Positions 48,663 through 57,233 are shown, counted from the stretch's first letter. The stretch is 64,000 nucleotides of DNA from Zavarzinia marina (GCF_021568905.1 NZ_JAKGSB010000002.1:248001-312000); one strand, 5' to 3'. Notes: generated by a model from the letters alone, not told the origin. Numbers and translations are program-made.

Positions 48663-49661
48663 ATGGCGAAACCCCGCGTCTTTTCCGGCGTCCAACCGAC
48701 CGGCAACCTGCACCTCGGCAATTACCTGGGCGCCATCCGCAACTGGGTGAAGCTCCAGGCCGACTACGAATGCATCTATTGCGTCGTCGACATGCATGCG
48801 ATCACCGTCTGGCAGGACCCGGCCGACCTGACCCGCGCGACGCGCGAGGTGACGGCCAGCCTGATCGCCGCCGGCATCGACCCCGAAGGATCGATCCTGT
48901 TCAACCAGTCCCGCGTCCCGTCCCATGCCGAGACCGCCTGGATCTTCAACTGCGTCGCCCGCATGGGCTGGCTGAACCGCATGACCCAGTTCAAGGAGAA
49001 GGCGGGCAAGGACCGGGAGAACGCCTCGGTCGGCCTCTTCGCCTATCCGAACCTGATGGCGGCGGACATTCTCGCCTATCAGGCGACCCATGTGCCCGTG
49101 GGCGAGGATCAGAAGCAGCATCTGGAGCTGGCCCGCGACATCGCCCAGAAGTTCAACTTCGACTATGGCGTCGAACATTTCCCGGCGCCGGAGCCCCTGA
49201 TCCTGGGCGAGGCGACGCGCGTCATGTCACTGCGCGACGGCACCAAGAAGATGTCGAAGTCCGACGCCTCGGACCAGTCGCGCATCAACCTGACCGACAG
49301 CGCCGACGACATCGCCCAGAAGATCCGCCGCGCCAAGACCGATCCCGCGGCCCTGCCCGCCTCGGTCGAAGAACTGGAAGGACGGCCCGAGGCGCGCAAC
49401 CTCTACGCCATCCACGCCGCCCTCGGCGACGAGACGGTGGCGGATGTGGTCGCGGCCTTCGCCGAGCGTCAGTTCTCGGACTTCAAGAAGGAGATGACCG
49501 AACGGGCGGTCGATCGGCTGGGTCCGCTGACGGCCGAGATGCGCCGCCTGATGGCCGATCCCGGCCATATCGACGCGATCCTGCATCGGGGCGCCGAACG
49601 GGCGAACGAGATCGCCGCCCCCATCCTGGCGGAAACGAAGCGGATCGTCGGCTTCGTCTGA
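48663..49661 (+). CDS. trpS: tryptophanyl-tRNA synthetase
   Basis: The 332-residue class I synthetase has the HIGH-type motif [18 protein letters not shown] and the KMSKS loop [34 protein letters not shown] matches the family adenylate/tRNA region. Length is as in bacterial TrpS. ATG 48663 follows murJ by 71 nt. It is followed by a hairpin shared with the convergent H1-like gene. Confidence 0.97.
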   Translation: MAKPRVFSGVQPTGNLHLGNYLGAIRNWVKLQADYECIYCVVDMHAITVWQDPADLTRATREVTASLIAAGIDPEGSILFNQSRVPSHAETAWIFNCVARMGWLNRMTQFKEKAGKDRENASVGLFAYPNLMAADILAYQATHVPVGEDQKQHLELARDIAQKFNFDYGVEHFPAPEPLILGEATRVMSLRDGTKKMSKSDASDQSRINLTDSADDIAQKIRRAKTDPAALPASVEELEGRPEARNLYAIHAALGDETVADVVAAFAERQFSDFKKEMTERAVDRLGPLTAEMRRLMADPGHIDAILHRGAERANEIAAPILAETKRIVGFV

Positions 49662-49702
49662 AGCCGACGCCGGACGCTCGGCGAACGGAATCCGGAAGAA
49701 CG

Positions 49703-49733
49703 AGGGCGCGCCGGCGATCGACCGGCGCGCCCT
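49703..49733. terminator. bidirectional terminator-like hairpin
   Basis: AGGGCGCGCCGG (49703-49714) pairs with CCGGCGCGCCCT (49722-49733), a perfect 12-bp stem with a 7-nt loop, between the converging stops of trpS and the H1-like gene. T-rich sequence is short on both sides. Confidence 0.6.
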
Positions 49734-49738
49734 TGGCG

Positions 49739-50434
49739 TTACTTCTTCTTGGCCGCCTTCTTCGGCGCGGCCTTCTTCTTCGCCGGCGCGGCGGCCTTCA
49801 CCGGGGCCGGCGCGGCGGCCGGCGCGGCGGCGGCGGGGGCCGCCTTCTTGGCGGCGGCCTTCTTCGGCGCGGCCTTGGCCGGAGCCTCGGCCTTCTTCGG
49901 CGCTTCGGCCTTCTTCGGGGCCGCCTTCTTCGGCGCGGCCTTCTTCGGCTCCGCCTTCTTCACTTCGACCTTCTTCACCTCGGCCTTCTTCGGCTCCGCC
50001 TTCTTGGCGGCGGCCTTCTTCGGCGCGGCCTTCGCCGGAGCCGGGGCCTTTTCGGCGGCGGCCTTCTTCGGGGCCGGCTTCTTCGGCTCGGCCTTCGGCT
50101 TGGCGGCGGCCTTCAGCGCCTTGGCCGCCGACGACGCGTGCGGGATCTTCGACAGGATCTTGGACAGCGCCTGCTCGGTCTGGTGCAGGTCGTAGGCGAT
50201 CTGCTGTTCCAGCCATTCGCGGGCATCGGTCCCCGTCACCTTGGCGATGCGCAACGCCATGTCGGCGGTCAGGTTGCGGCGGAAGTTGACGAGCTGGTTG
50301 ATGGTCCGGCGCGAGACGCCGGTCAGCTTCGCCAGCTGGTCCTGTGTCAGGCCCAGCTTCTCGAGCACGGTCTCGGCGATGCTGGCGCCCGGATGCGCCG
50401 GCCCCGCGATCGCGGTCTTGCCTTTTGCGGCCAT
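49739..50434 (-). CDS. HigA-like HTH protein fused to a histone H1-like Lys/Ala/Pro tail
   Basis: The protein has 231 residues. Residues about 18-88 form an XRE/HigA-type helix-turn-helix (LGLTQDQLAKLTGVSRRTIN, QLVNFRRNLTADMALRIAKV, then GTDAREWLEQQ). From about 104 to the end the sequence is a low-complexity basic tail of PKKA, AKKA and VKK units, like the eukaryotic H1-type tails of bacterial nucleoid proteins. No HigB toxin gene is adjacent. The likely role is a sequence-specific regulator that also coats DNA, but this is inference. ATG 50434 is chosen since the HTH domain follows it; the upstream open frame is basic noise and crosses two palindromes that look like its operators. Confidence 0.75.
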   Translation of the reverse strand: MAAKGKTAIAGPAHPGASIAETVLEKLGLTQDQLAKLTGVSRRTINQLVNFRRNLTADMALRIAKVTGTDAREWLEQQIAYDLHQTEQALSKILSKIPHASSAAKALKAAAKPKAEPKKPAPKKAAAEKAPAPAKAAPKKAAAKKAEPKKAEVKKVEVKKAEPKKAAPKKAAPKKAEAPKKAEAPAKAAPKKAAAKKAAPAAAAPAAAPAPVKAAAPAKKKAAPKKAAKKK

Positions 50435-50481
50435 TTGTTCGTGCCCCCTGTCACGTCCCTGGGAGTTTGTGCGGGACCTTG

Positions 50482-50499
50482 GCGCACCGGCGGGTGCGC
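50482..50499. promoter_or_regulatory. inverted repeat, candidate operator 1 of the H1-like gene
   Basis: GCGCACC and GGTGCGC, 7-bp perfect arms, separated by GGCG, 47 nt upstream of the H1-like start. The arms are identical to those of the repeat at 50515-50531. Confidence 0.55.
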
Positions 50500-50514
50500 T
50501 GTGTTGAAAGGTGA

Positions 50515-50531
50515 GCGCACCATTGGTGCGC
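50515..50531. promoter_or_regulatory. inverted repeat, candidate operator 2 of the H1-like gene
   Basis: GCGCACC-ATT-GGTGCGC, the same 7-bp arms as the repeat at 50482-50499 with a 3-nt spacer. The two centres are about 32-33 bp apart, about three helical turns. Confidence 0.55.
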
Positions 50532-50822
50532 CAGGACTTGCATGAAACACGCCCGAGAGCGTCTACACGGCCGACCGGAACGACCCAAGCCACGCAACAT
50601 CGGTTCCCGACGCAATACCGGCCGAACCTTTTGCCCGGCGGCACCGCCGAAACGGAACCCGACCCGAGTCGTCACATAAGACGGCGCAGTAATGTAACAA
50701 TCAAGAGAAGAGTTGCATAGACCAATTGCGTTACATCAGGAATAGCTTGCTCGGATAGGTCTCCGTGGGCCAATGTTCGGCCGCGATACTTTCCGCACCA
50801 GAACTGAAAACAGGAGGATGCC

Positions 50823-51791
50823 ATGCCCGCCAGCAAGGTCTTCGAAGGAGAGCGCGGCACGAGCCGGTGGCGCCGGCCGTGGCTGTGGCGTCTGGCGGGC
50901 GGCCTGATCGCGGCCATCCTTCTGCTCTATTACCCGATCGGCATGCTGATCGTTCACGAGATCGACGACGACCTTTCCTTCGCGCCTGCAACATCAGCCG
51001 TTCCCGAAGGCGGCAGCCAGGCGGTGGCCGTCGCCGCCGCCCTGGTCGACCGCGAGGTGAACCAGAACCGCTGGGTCGCCAATGATCCCTTCTTCCTGCC
51101 GTCGGGCGCGCTCGACAACATGCCCAACTTCCAGCAGGGCATCGTCGACGCCGTCGCCACCTTCACCATCGAACTGCGCGACCAGTTGGGCCGGGTGCGC
51201 GGCTCGGGCGAGGTCGACAAGGACCTGGGCGAGGCGCTGAGCACGCTGCAGTATTCGGGCACCAAATGGGTCTTCGATCTTTCGACCTCGATCCTGCCGA
51301 CCGCGACCTCCGAAGCCCAGTACCGCAAGGGCATCAAGGCGCTGCGCGCCTACAACGCCAATGTCGCCGCCGGCAAGGCGGTCTACGACAAGCGCGCGGA
51401 CAATCTCCAGGCGGTGATCAGCCGCATCGCGCTCGACGTCGGTTCGCTCTCCGCCGCGATCGACCGCCAGATCCGCGACCAGAGCGGCAATCCCTTCGAC
51501 TTCACCTGCGACGACCTGTTCTATCGGGTGAAGGGCACGGCCTATGGCTACCACATGCTGCTCAAGGGGCTCCGCCGGGACTTCGGCGCCCTGGTCGACG
51601 AGCGGGGCCTCGGCCCCATCTGGGACGAGGCGACGGCGAGCTTCGGCGAGGTCGCGGGGCTGTCGCCCTGGATCGTCTGGAATGGCGCGCTCGACGGCCA
51701 GCTCATGCCCAATCACCTGGCGGCCCAGGGCTTCTTCCTGCTGCGGGCGCGAACGCAGCTGCGCGAGATCACGTCCATCCTGGAGAAGTAG
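50823..51791 (+). CDS. DUF2333 family membrane-anchored protein
   Basis: The 322-residue protein has a basic N-terminus, one membrane segment (about 24-43, reaching LLYYPIGM) and a long outward part. The DUF2333 pattern is clear: DREVNQNRWVANDPFFLPSG, DNMPNFQQGIVDA and YSGTKWVFDLSTS. Then come LRAYNANVAAGKAVYDKRADN and YGYHMLLKGLRRDF. The family has no assigned function. AGGAGG before the ATG is a strong ribosome site. The universal stress gene follows by 74 nt. Confidence 0.88.
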   Translation: MPASKVFEGERGTSRWRRPWLWRLAGGLIAAILLLYYPIGMLIVHEIDDDLSFAPATSAVPEGGSQAVAVAAALVDREVNQNRWVANDPFFLPSGALDNMPNFQQGIVDAVATFTIELRDQLGRVRGSGEVDKDLGEALSTLQYSGTKWVFDLSTSILPTATSEAQYRKGIKALRAYNANVAAGKAVYDKRADNLQAVISRIALDVGSLSAAIDRQIRDQSGNPFDFTCDDLFYRVKGTAYGYHMLLKGLRRDFGALVDERGLGPIWDEATASFGEVAGLSPWIVWNGALDGQLMPNHLAAQGFFLLRARTQLREITSILEK

Positions 51792-51865
51792 GAAACTCGA
51801 CAAATCGGCGCCGGCGATGGCACCATTCGGGCCTGGACGCTTCACAGCCGGAAGACACGACCGCC

Positions 51866-52384
51866 ATGCCGCCCCAAACCGAGGCGCCCCTTCCCGAGGG
51901 CGGCGAGACGCGCCGGATCGACACCATGCGCAAGTTCCTCGTCGTCGTCGACAACACGCCCGAATCGCGGCTGGCCCTGCGCTATGCCGCGCGCCGCGCC
52001 CTGAAGACCAAGGGCATGGTCGCCCTTCTCTACGTCATAGAACCCTCGGACATGCCGCAATGGCTGGGCATGCGCCAGATCATGCGCGAGGAAGCGCGCG
52101 AGGAAGCGGAGGCAATCCTTCACGATCTGGCGGACGACGTGCACAAGATCGCCGGCCTGATCCCCGAGCTGATCATCCGCGAGGGCGTGCGCAAGGAAGA
52201 GCTCCTGTCCCTGATCGACGAGGATCCGTCGATCCGCATCCTGGTCCTCGGCGCCGGCACCGGCAGCGAGGGGCCGGGCCCGCTGGTTTCCGCCCTTGCC
52301 GGGCAGTTGTCGGGCGGCCTCAGGGTGCCGATCACCCTGGTTCCCGGCAAGCTGTCGCCGAACGAGGTCGACGACATCGCCTGA
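51866..52384 (+). CDS. universal stress protein (UspA family)
   Basis: The 172-residue protein has a single Usp domain after about 22 extra residues: KFLVVVDNTPESRLALRYAA (first strand), a long helix REEAREEAEAILHDLADDVHK, and LVLGAGTGSEGPGPLVSALA, which replaces the usual G-x2-G-x9-G-S/T ATP loop. Whether it binds nucleotide is uncertain. It lies downstream of the DUF2333 gene in the same direction and is probably cotranscribed. Confidence 0.85.
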   Translation: MPPQTEAPLPEGGETRRIDTMRKFLVVVDNTPESRLALRYAARRALKTKGMVALLYVIEPSDMPQWLGMRQIMREEAREEAEAILHDLADDVHKIAGLIPELIIREGVRKEELLSLIDEDPSIRILVLGAGTGSEGPGPLVSALAGQLSGGLRVPITLVPGKLSPNEVDDIA

Positions 52385-52396
52385 TCCCGCCCCGAC

Positions 52397-52418
52397 CGCC
52401 CCTCGACCGGACGGGGCG
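52397..52418. terminator. weak bidirectional hairpin between usp and the cyclase
   Basis: CGCCCC and GGGGCG pair over 6 bp with a 10-nt loop between converging stops. No T tract is present, so termination is only a suggestion. Confidence 0.3.
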
Positions 52419-52432
52419 ACATAGCAGGTTAC

Positions 52433-53737
52433 TCAGTCGCCGTCCGTGTCGGTGAAGATCTCGGTCGGCTCGCGCCGGCCGCGCAGCACATGCAGGCCGA
52501 GGGAGCGCAGCGGCGCCGCCCCGTCCAGCGCGTCGGCGAAGGCGTTGCTCGCCAGAAGCGTCCGGTCCAGCACCTTGCACAGCGCCTCGATGCGCGCGAC
52601 CTCGTTCACCGCCGGCCCGATCACCGTGAAGTCCAGGCGCTCGGTCGAGCCGATGTTGCCATAGACGACATCACCGAAATTGAGCGCGAAGCCGACCTTC
52701 AGCCCGCCCTGGCCGAGGGCCGCGGGCACCGGATCGATGGTATCGATCGCGGTCCGCGCGGCACAGGCCGCCGACAGGGCGCGCCGGCAGGCGTCGCGCG
52801 CGGCGGTACCCATGCCCGTGCCTTCATCCGCCGCGAAGATGGCGAGACAGCCGTCGCCCATGAACTTCAACACCTCGCCGCCCGCCCGATGAACGGCGAG
52901 GGTCACGGCGTCGAGATAGTCGTCGAGCAGCGCGATGACCTCGCCCGCGCTGGCCCGGTCCGAGAGGCGGGTGAAGCCGCGCATGTCGCAGGAGAAGATG
53001 GCGGCGCGCATCACCCGCCCGTCGCCCCGGCGCACCGAGCCCGTGGCGACGCGCCGCGCCGCGTCGCGCCCGAGATAGAGCGAGAGCAGATTGTCGGTCA
53101 GGCCGCGCTGCATCACCGCCTCGAAGCGGAGCGCCAGCACCGGCACCAGCGCGTCGAGCCGGGCCAGTTCCCCCGGGGTGAAGCCGCCCGGCCGGTCGAT
53201 CGCGAAGGAGACGAAGGAACGGCGCACGGCCGCGAAGTCGAGCGGGCGGATCAGATAGTCGGTCGCCCCGAGGTCGCGCAGCTCCGCGAGCACCGGGAAT
53301 TCGCCCGGCTGCGCGGCGCCCTCGAGGCGGCGCCGAAAGCCGGGGGCGCCGTGATGGATGAGGCGCACCGGACTCATGAGATAGAAATCGGAATGTTCGA
53401 TCTCGAAACCGCGGGGCAGGTCCTCGATCCCCTTGCCGCGCTCCCAGATGAAGGTGCGGGCGAAGACCTGGGGATGCATGGCGAGAAGGCCCGAGGTCAC
53501 CCTGAGCAGCGGCAATCCTTCCGCCTCGAGGCGGCGGGCGACCTCGGCGATCAGGCCCGGCGGATCCAGCCGCCCGGCGGCGGGCGTCAGCAGGAAGCCC
53601 GCGATCGGATCGGCGGCGGCGAAGCCCGGCGGCCCGAGCGGCGGCAGCGGCTCGGCGCGGGCGATTTCGGCGGCGACGGAGACGGTCTCGTCCCAGATCT
53701 GATCCGACGGCAGATCGGCGAGAGGAGCGTTGGACAT
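52433..53737 (-). CDS. class III adenylate/guanylate cyclase
   Basis: The 434-residue protein has an N-terminal half (about 1-230) of the type common in alphaproteobacterial cyclases (LLRVTSGLLAMHPQVFARTF, GFEIEHSDFYLMSP) with no recognised fold. The C-terminal cyclase domain has both metal aspartates (AIFSCDMRGFTRLSD and KFMGDGCLAIFAAD), the GDVVYGNIGSTERLDFTVIG stretch and PAVNEVARIEAL. It makes cAMP or cGMP from the triphosphate. No membrane segment is seen, so it is soluble. It is divergent from nfu. Confidence 0.92.
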   Translation of the reverse strand: MSNAPLADLPSDQIWDETVSVAAEIARAEPLPPLGPPGFAAADPIAGFLLTPAAGRLDPPGLIAEVARRLEAEGLPLLRVTSGLLAMHPQVFARTFIWERGKGIEDLPRGFEIEHSDFYLMSPVRLIHHGAPGFRRRLEGAAQPGEFPVLAELRDLGATDYLIRPLDFAAVRRSFVSFAIDRPGGFTPGELARLDALVPVLALRFEAVMQRGLTDNLLSLYLGRDAARRVATGSVRRGDGRVMRAAIFSCDMRGFTRLSDRASAGEVIALLDDYLDAVTLAVHRAGGEVLKFMGDGCLAIFAADEGTGMGTAARDACRRALSAACAARTAIDTIDPVPAALGQGGLKVGFALNFGDVVYGNIGSTERLDFTVIGPAVNEVARIEALCKVLDRTLLASNAFADALDGAAPLRSLGLHVLRGRREPTEIFTDTDGD

Positions 53738-53850
53738 GGCAGCGTTGCGGGACTTCCTGTTTTCTTGATCTTAGGCCAGCCATCGGCCATGTAGAGTCAA
53801 TTCCAGCCGGATCTTTTCCGCCTTGACCGGAACAAGAGAGGACTTGCCCC

Positions 53851-54402
53851 ATGTTCATCCAGACAGAAGCGACGCCGAACCCCGCCACGCTGAAGTTCCT
53901 GCCGGGCCGTGACGTCATGACCACGGGCACCGTCAGCTTCCCGAACGCGACGGCCGCCGCCCGTTCGCCGCTGGCCGCGCGGCTCTTCGCCGTCGACGGT
54001 GTCACCGGCGTCTTCTTCGGCGCCGACTTCATCACCGTCACCAAGGGCGACGTCCATTGGGACGGCCTGAAGCCCGGCATTCTCGGCGCCATCGTCGAGC
54101 ATTACGCCAGCGGCGACCCGATCCTGAGCGAAGCCCCGGCCGCCACCGAGACGGCGGCGGCCACCGGTCCCGATTCCGAGGTGGTGGAACAGATCAAGGA
54201 ACTGCTGGAGACCCGCGTCCGCCCGGCGGTGGCCCAGGACGGCGGCGACATCACCTTCCATGATTTCGACGACGGCGTCGTCTATCTGCACATGCAGGGC
54301 GCCTGCGCCGGCTGCCCCTCCTCGACCGCGACCCTGAAGGCCGGGATCGAGAACATGCTGCGGCACTACATCCCCGAGGTGACGGAGGTGCGCGCGGTCT
54401 GA
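53851..54402 (+). CDS. NifU-like iron-sulfur scaffold/carrier protein (Nfu)
   Basis: The 183-residue protein has an Nfu N-terminal domain (FIQTEATPNPATLKFLPGR at the start) and a C-terminal NifU domain with the cluster-binding pair Cys152/Cys155 (ACAGCPSSTATLK). Such proteins carry Fe-S clusters to target enzymes. Targets nearby could include MiaB and RlmN, both radical SAM Fe-S enzymes in the window. AGAGAGGA precedes the ATG. Confidence 0.95.
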   Translation: MFIQTEATPNPATLKFLPGRDVMTTGTVSFPNATAAARSPLAARLFAVDGVTGVFFGADFITVTKGDVHWDGLKPGILGAIVEHYASGDPILSEAPAATETAAATGPDSEVVEQIKELLETRVRPAVAQDGGDITFHDFDDGVVYLHMQGACAGCPSSTATLKAGIENMLRHYIPEVTEVRAV

Positions 54403-54471
54403 TCGCGCCCTCCGGCTTCGGGCCGCAATCCGTTTCGGGCCAGAGCAACCCCTCGAAAGCGTGAGGTTTAC

Positions 54472-55062
54472 ATGAGCAGTGCCGTGCAAGACGCCGTCCT
54501 GGACCAGCTTTTCCGGTCGGCACGGACCCACAACGCCTGGACCGACGAACCGGTTTCCGAGGAGACCCTGCGGGCCCTCTACGATCTCCTGAAATGGGGG
54601 CCGACCAGCGCCAACGCCTCGCCCGCGCGCTTCGTCTTCGTGACGACGCCCGAAGGCAAGGAACGGCTGAAGCCCGCGCTCTCCGCCGGCAATCTGGACA
54701 AGACCATGGCCGCCCCGGTGACCGTGATCGTGGCTCATGACCTCGACTTCGGCCAGAAGCTCGAATTCCTCTTCCCCCATGCGCCGGGCGCCAAGGACTG
54801 GTTCGCCGCCCCCGAGGTGGAGCAGGCGACCGCGTTTCGCAACGGCACCCTGCAGGGCGCCTATCTGATCCTGGCGGCGCGCGCCCTCGGCCTCGACACC
54901 GGGCCGATGTCGGGCTTCGACAATGCCAAGGTGGACGCCGAATTCTTCGCCGGCACCCGCATCAAGTCGAACTTCCTGGTCAATATCGGCCATGGCGATC
55001 CGGCGGGTCTGTTCGACCGCAGCCCGCGCCTGCCGTTCGACGAGGCGGTGACCATCGCCTGA
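54472..55062 (+). CDS. nitroreductase-family protein (malonic semialdehyde reductase RutE/HadB-like)
   Basis: The 196-residue flavoprotein fits the RutE group: [37 protein letters not shown] (FMN-binding) and [37 protein letters not shown] then closes the FMN site. RutE reduces malonic semialdehyde in pyrimidine breakdown, but no other rut gene is nearby and the true substrate is open. It lies between nfu and tsaB on the same strand. Confidence 0.88.
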   Translation: MSSAVQDAVLDQLFRSARTHNAWTDEPVSEETLRALYDLLKWGPTSANASPARFVFVTTPEGKERLKPALSAGNLDKTMAAPVTVIVAHDLDFGQKLEFLFPHAPGAKDWFAAPEVEQATAFRNGTLQGAYLILAARALGLDTGPMSGFDNAKVDAEFFAGTRIKSNFLVNIGHGDPAGLFDRSPRLPFDEAVTIA

Positions 55063-55087
55063 TCCGGTCCCGCCGACGCGACACGAC

Positions 55088-55750
55088 ATGAACGTCCTCG
55101 CCTTCGATTGCGCGACCGGCCCGACGTCGGTCGCCGTCAGGCGGGACGGCACCCTGGCGGCGCGGGCCGAGGACGCCCGCCCCCAGGGCCAGGCCGAAAG
55201 CCTGGTCCCCCTGATCGAGACCACCCTCGCGAAGGCGGACCTGCCCCCCGCCGCGATCGACCGCATCGCGGTCACCCTGGGCCCCGGCTCCTTCACCGGC
55301 GTGCGCATCGCCGTCGCCGCCGCGCGCGGCCTGGCGCTGGCCGTCGGCTGCCCGATCTTCGGCTTCTCCAGCCTGGAGGCCATGGCCGCCGCCCTGCCCG
55401 CCGCCGACGTGCCGACCCTGATCGCCATCGACGCGAGACGCGGCGAAATCTATGCCCAGACCTTCGCGCCCGACGGAAACGCAATGGACGAAGCCCGCGC
55501 CTTGCCGCTGGAGGCGGTCGCGGCGGCGCTGCCGGCCGGCCCTCTCCGCCTCGCCGGATCGGGCGCCGGTCTGGTCGCGGACCGGCTGGCCGCCGCCGGC
55601 CATCCGCCCCCCCGCATGATCGACGCCGCCCCGGCGCCCGATGCCGCCGTCCTCGCCCGTCTGGCGGAGACGGCCCCGGCGGCGCGGGGCACGGCGGCGC
55701 CGGCGCCGATCTATCTGCGCCCGCCCGACGCCAAGCCGCCGGCGGCGTGA
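55088..55750 (+). CDS. tsaB: tRNA threonylcarbamoyladenosine synthesis protein TsaB
   Basis: The 220-residue actin-like protein has LAFDCATGPTSVAV at the start, RPQGQAESLVPLIETTLAKA and the hallmark VTLGPGSFTGVRIAVAAARG. TsaB partners with TsaD and TsaE to make t6A at position 37 of tRNAs reading ANN codons. The stop lies just before rimI (5 nt), the usual tsaB-rimI pairing. Confidence 0.95.
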   Translation: MNVLAFDCATGPTSVAVRRDGTLAARAEDARPQGQAESLVPLIETTLAKADLPPAAIDRIAVTLGPGSFTGVRIAVAAARGLALAVGCPIFGFSSLEAMAAALPAADVPTLIAIDARRGEIYAQTFAPDGNAMDEARALPLEAVAAALPAGPLRLAGSGAGLVADRLAAAGHPPPRMIDAAPAPDAAVLARLAETAPAARGTAAPAPIYLRPPDAKPPAA

Positions 55751-55755
55751 CGGCC

Positions 55756-56223
55756 ATGACGCAGGACGACGCCCCGCCCCGCCGGCTGCCCGCCGCACCG
55801 GCGGCGGCCGATCTCGACCGTCTCGCCCGGATCCACGGCGCCTGCTTCCCCGACGCGCCCTGGGATGCGGCGCATCTCGCCCGCCTGCTGGCCATGCCCG
55901 GCGCCATCGCCCTGGCCGACACGGCCGGCTTCATCATGCTGCGCGGCGCCGCCGACGAGGCGGAGGTGATCACCATCGCCGTCGATCCCGCGAGCCGGCG
56001 ACGCGGCGCCGGGCGCCGCCTGCTGGCGGCGGCCCTCGACGCGGCGGCGCGAACCGGCGCGGACCGGATATTCCTCGAAGTCGCGGTGGACAATCCGCCC
56101 GCCATCGCCCTTTACCGCGCCTTCGCATTCGACGAAGTCGCCAGACGCCGCCGATACTACCGTCGGCGCGACGGTGAATCGGTCGATGCCCTGGTTTTTT
56201 CGAAGCGTCTATTCAATGAATGA
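55756..56223 (+). CDS. rimI: ribosomal protein S18 alanine N-acetyltransferase RimI (GNAT family)
   Basis: The 155-residue GNAT protein has the acetyl-CoA loop region ITIAVDPASRRRGAGRRLLA (R/Q-x-x-G-x-G/A type) and RIFLEVAVDNPPAIALYRAF with FDEVARRRRYYR. RimI acetylates the N-terminus of S18. An alternative GTG at 55747 overlaps the tsaB stop and would couple them tightly; ATG 55756 is taken as simplest. Confidence 0.9.
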   Translation: MTQDDAPPRRLPAAPAAADLDRLARIHGACFPDAPWDAAHLARLLAMPGAIALADTAGFIMLRGAADEAEVITIAVDPASRRRGAGRRLLAAALDAAARTGADRIFLEVAVDNPPAIALYRAFAFDEVARRRRYYRRRDGESVDALVFSKRLFNE

Positions 56224-56752
56224 CGACGGATCGAAGCCAGACCGCCGCGCCCCGGCGTCATGAAACGCCGCCGGATTTACCGACTTCGATGGTGATTTGT
56301 GGTGCTTTCTCGGCTTTTCGTTATCACGTTTTCTGTTTTTCTTTTCATTTGAATTGAATCGCCTAATACCCCAGCCTATACAGTGTTGTCGGATGTCCGA
56401 ATGCGACGCCGCGCCTTGTATCCCCATGGTTCGGGTAGTAATGCCCGTTTCCATACGGCCGATGCGCGGGTCGAAATTCGCTGACGTCCGGAAGAGTTCA
56501 GGTTTTCAGCCGCCAGGGGTGGTGCCCGCGTCGTAATCCGCGGGTCATACTCGGCGGTAACGTCATTCGTCGGGCGTTCCGGCGCGAATCATGCCGTATC
56601 GACCATTTGTGACGGTGCGGCCGCGACGGAAACGTATCGGCGAACGATGCTGTCAAGTCGTCCGCGGCCGATGGCGGCCCGGCACACTACGAGACAGATC
56701 TCACGGCGCGGTGGCCATCACTTGCGCATTTAAAGGGAAGGGCTTTCGAGCG
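56224..56752. other. AT-rich 529-nt intergenic region upstream of mucR
   Basis: No coding frame looks real on either strand. The part around 56290-56370 is strikingly T-rich on the plus strand (TTTTCTGTTTTTCTTTTCATTT) compared with everything else in the window. It probably holds the mucR promoter and, given that MucR/Ros proteins bind A+T-rich targets and repress their own genes, autoregulatory sites. An uncharacterised small RNA is also possible. Confidence 0.5.
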
Positions 56753-57181
56753 ATGAACGAGGACAAGACGGCACATAGCGAACTCCTGGCACTGACGACG
56801 GAGATCGTGGCGTCCCATGTGTCGAACAATTCGGTCCCGGTGGCCGACCTGCCGCATCTGATCCAGCAGGTCTATGCCACCCTGTCGGACATCGGCCAGC
56901 CCAAGGTGGAACCCTCGCCGTCGCGTCCGCAGCCGGCGGTGCCGGTGAAGAAGTCGGTCACGCCCGACTACATCATCTGCCTCGAGGACGGCAAGAAGCT
57001 GAAGATGCTGAAGCGTCACCTCAAGACCGCCTACGACATGACGCCCGAAGAATACAGGGCCCGTTGGGAACTGCCGCCCGACTATCCGATGGTCGCGCCC
57101 AAATACGCCGAACAGCGCCGTGATCTGGCGAAGAAAATCGGCCTCGGCACCGCGCGTCGCAAGCGCACCCGCCGCTCCTGA
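56753..57181 (+). CDS. mucR: MucR/Ros-family transcriptional regulator with altered zinc-finger residues
   Basis: The 142-residue protein shows the Ros/MucR core: YIICLEDGKKLKMLKRHLKT, MTPEEYRARWELPPDYPMVA and a basic C-terminus. In Agrobacterium Ros the zinc ligands are Cys-x2-Cys and two His. Here Cys76 and His89 remain, but the second Cys is Asp79 and the second His position is Ala93/Tyr94, like Mesorhizobium homologues that fold without zinc. MucR proteins are global regulators of exopolysaccharide, motility and cell-cycle genes and bind A+T-rich DNA. It is followed by a strong terminator. Confidence 0.9.
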   Translation: MNEDKTAHSELLALTTEIVASHVSNNSVPVADLPHLIQQVYATLSDIGQPKVEPSPSRPQPAVPVKKSVTPDYIICLEDGKKLKMLKRHLKTAYDMTPEEYRARWELPPDYPMVAPKYAEQRRDLAKKIGLGTARRKRTRRS

Positions 57182-57197
57182 TACTCATTCGCGATTG

Positions 57198-57233
57198 GAA
57201 GCCCGTTCCGGCATGGAACGGGCTTCTTTTTTT
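57198..57233 (+). terminator. rho-independent terminator of mucR
   Basis: GAAGCCCGTTCC (57198-57209) pairs perfectly with GGAACGGGCTTC (57215-57226) around a 5-nt loop, followed by seven T. It lies 16 nt after the mucR stop. This is the clearest intrinsic terminator in the window. Confidence 0.9.

Larger units (their letters stand above)
50435..50822. other. 388-nt divergent intergenic region
   Basis: No gene is supported here. The part near the H1-like gene holds the two GCGCACC/GGTGCGC inverted repeats. The part near the DUF2333 gene is noticeably more A+T-rich (around 50690-50750) and has a wide inverted pair ATGTAAC (50692-50698) / GTTACAT (50730-50736), and probably contains that gene's promoter. 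Confidence 0.5.

Noticed and set aside
50435-50644. N-terminal extension of the H1-like protein up to 50644
   Set aside because: The extension runs through the two inverted repeats and has no family features; the HTH domain begins right after ATG 50434.
56209-56536. Two small frames (one per strand) in the AT-rich gap before mucR
   Set aside because: Neither has a convincing ribosome site, family resemblance or codon pattern like the neighbours, and they overlap each other.
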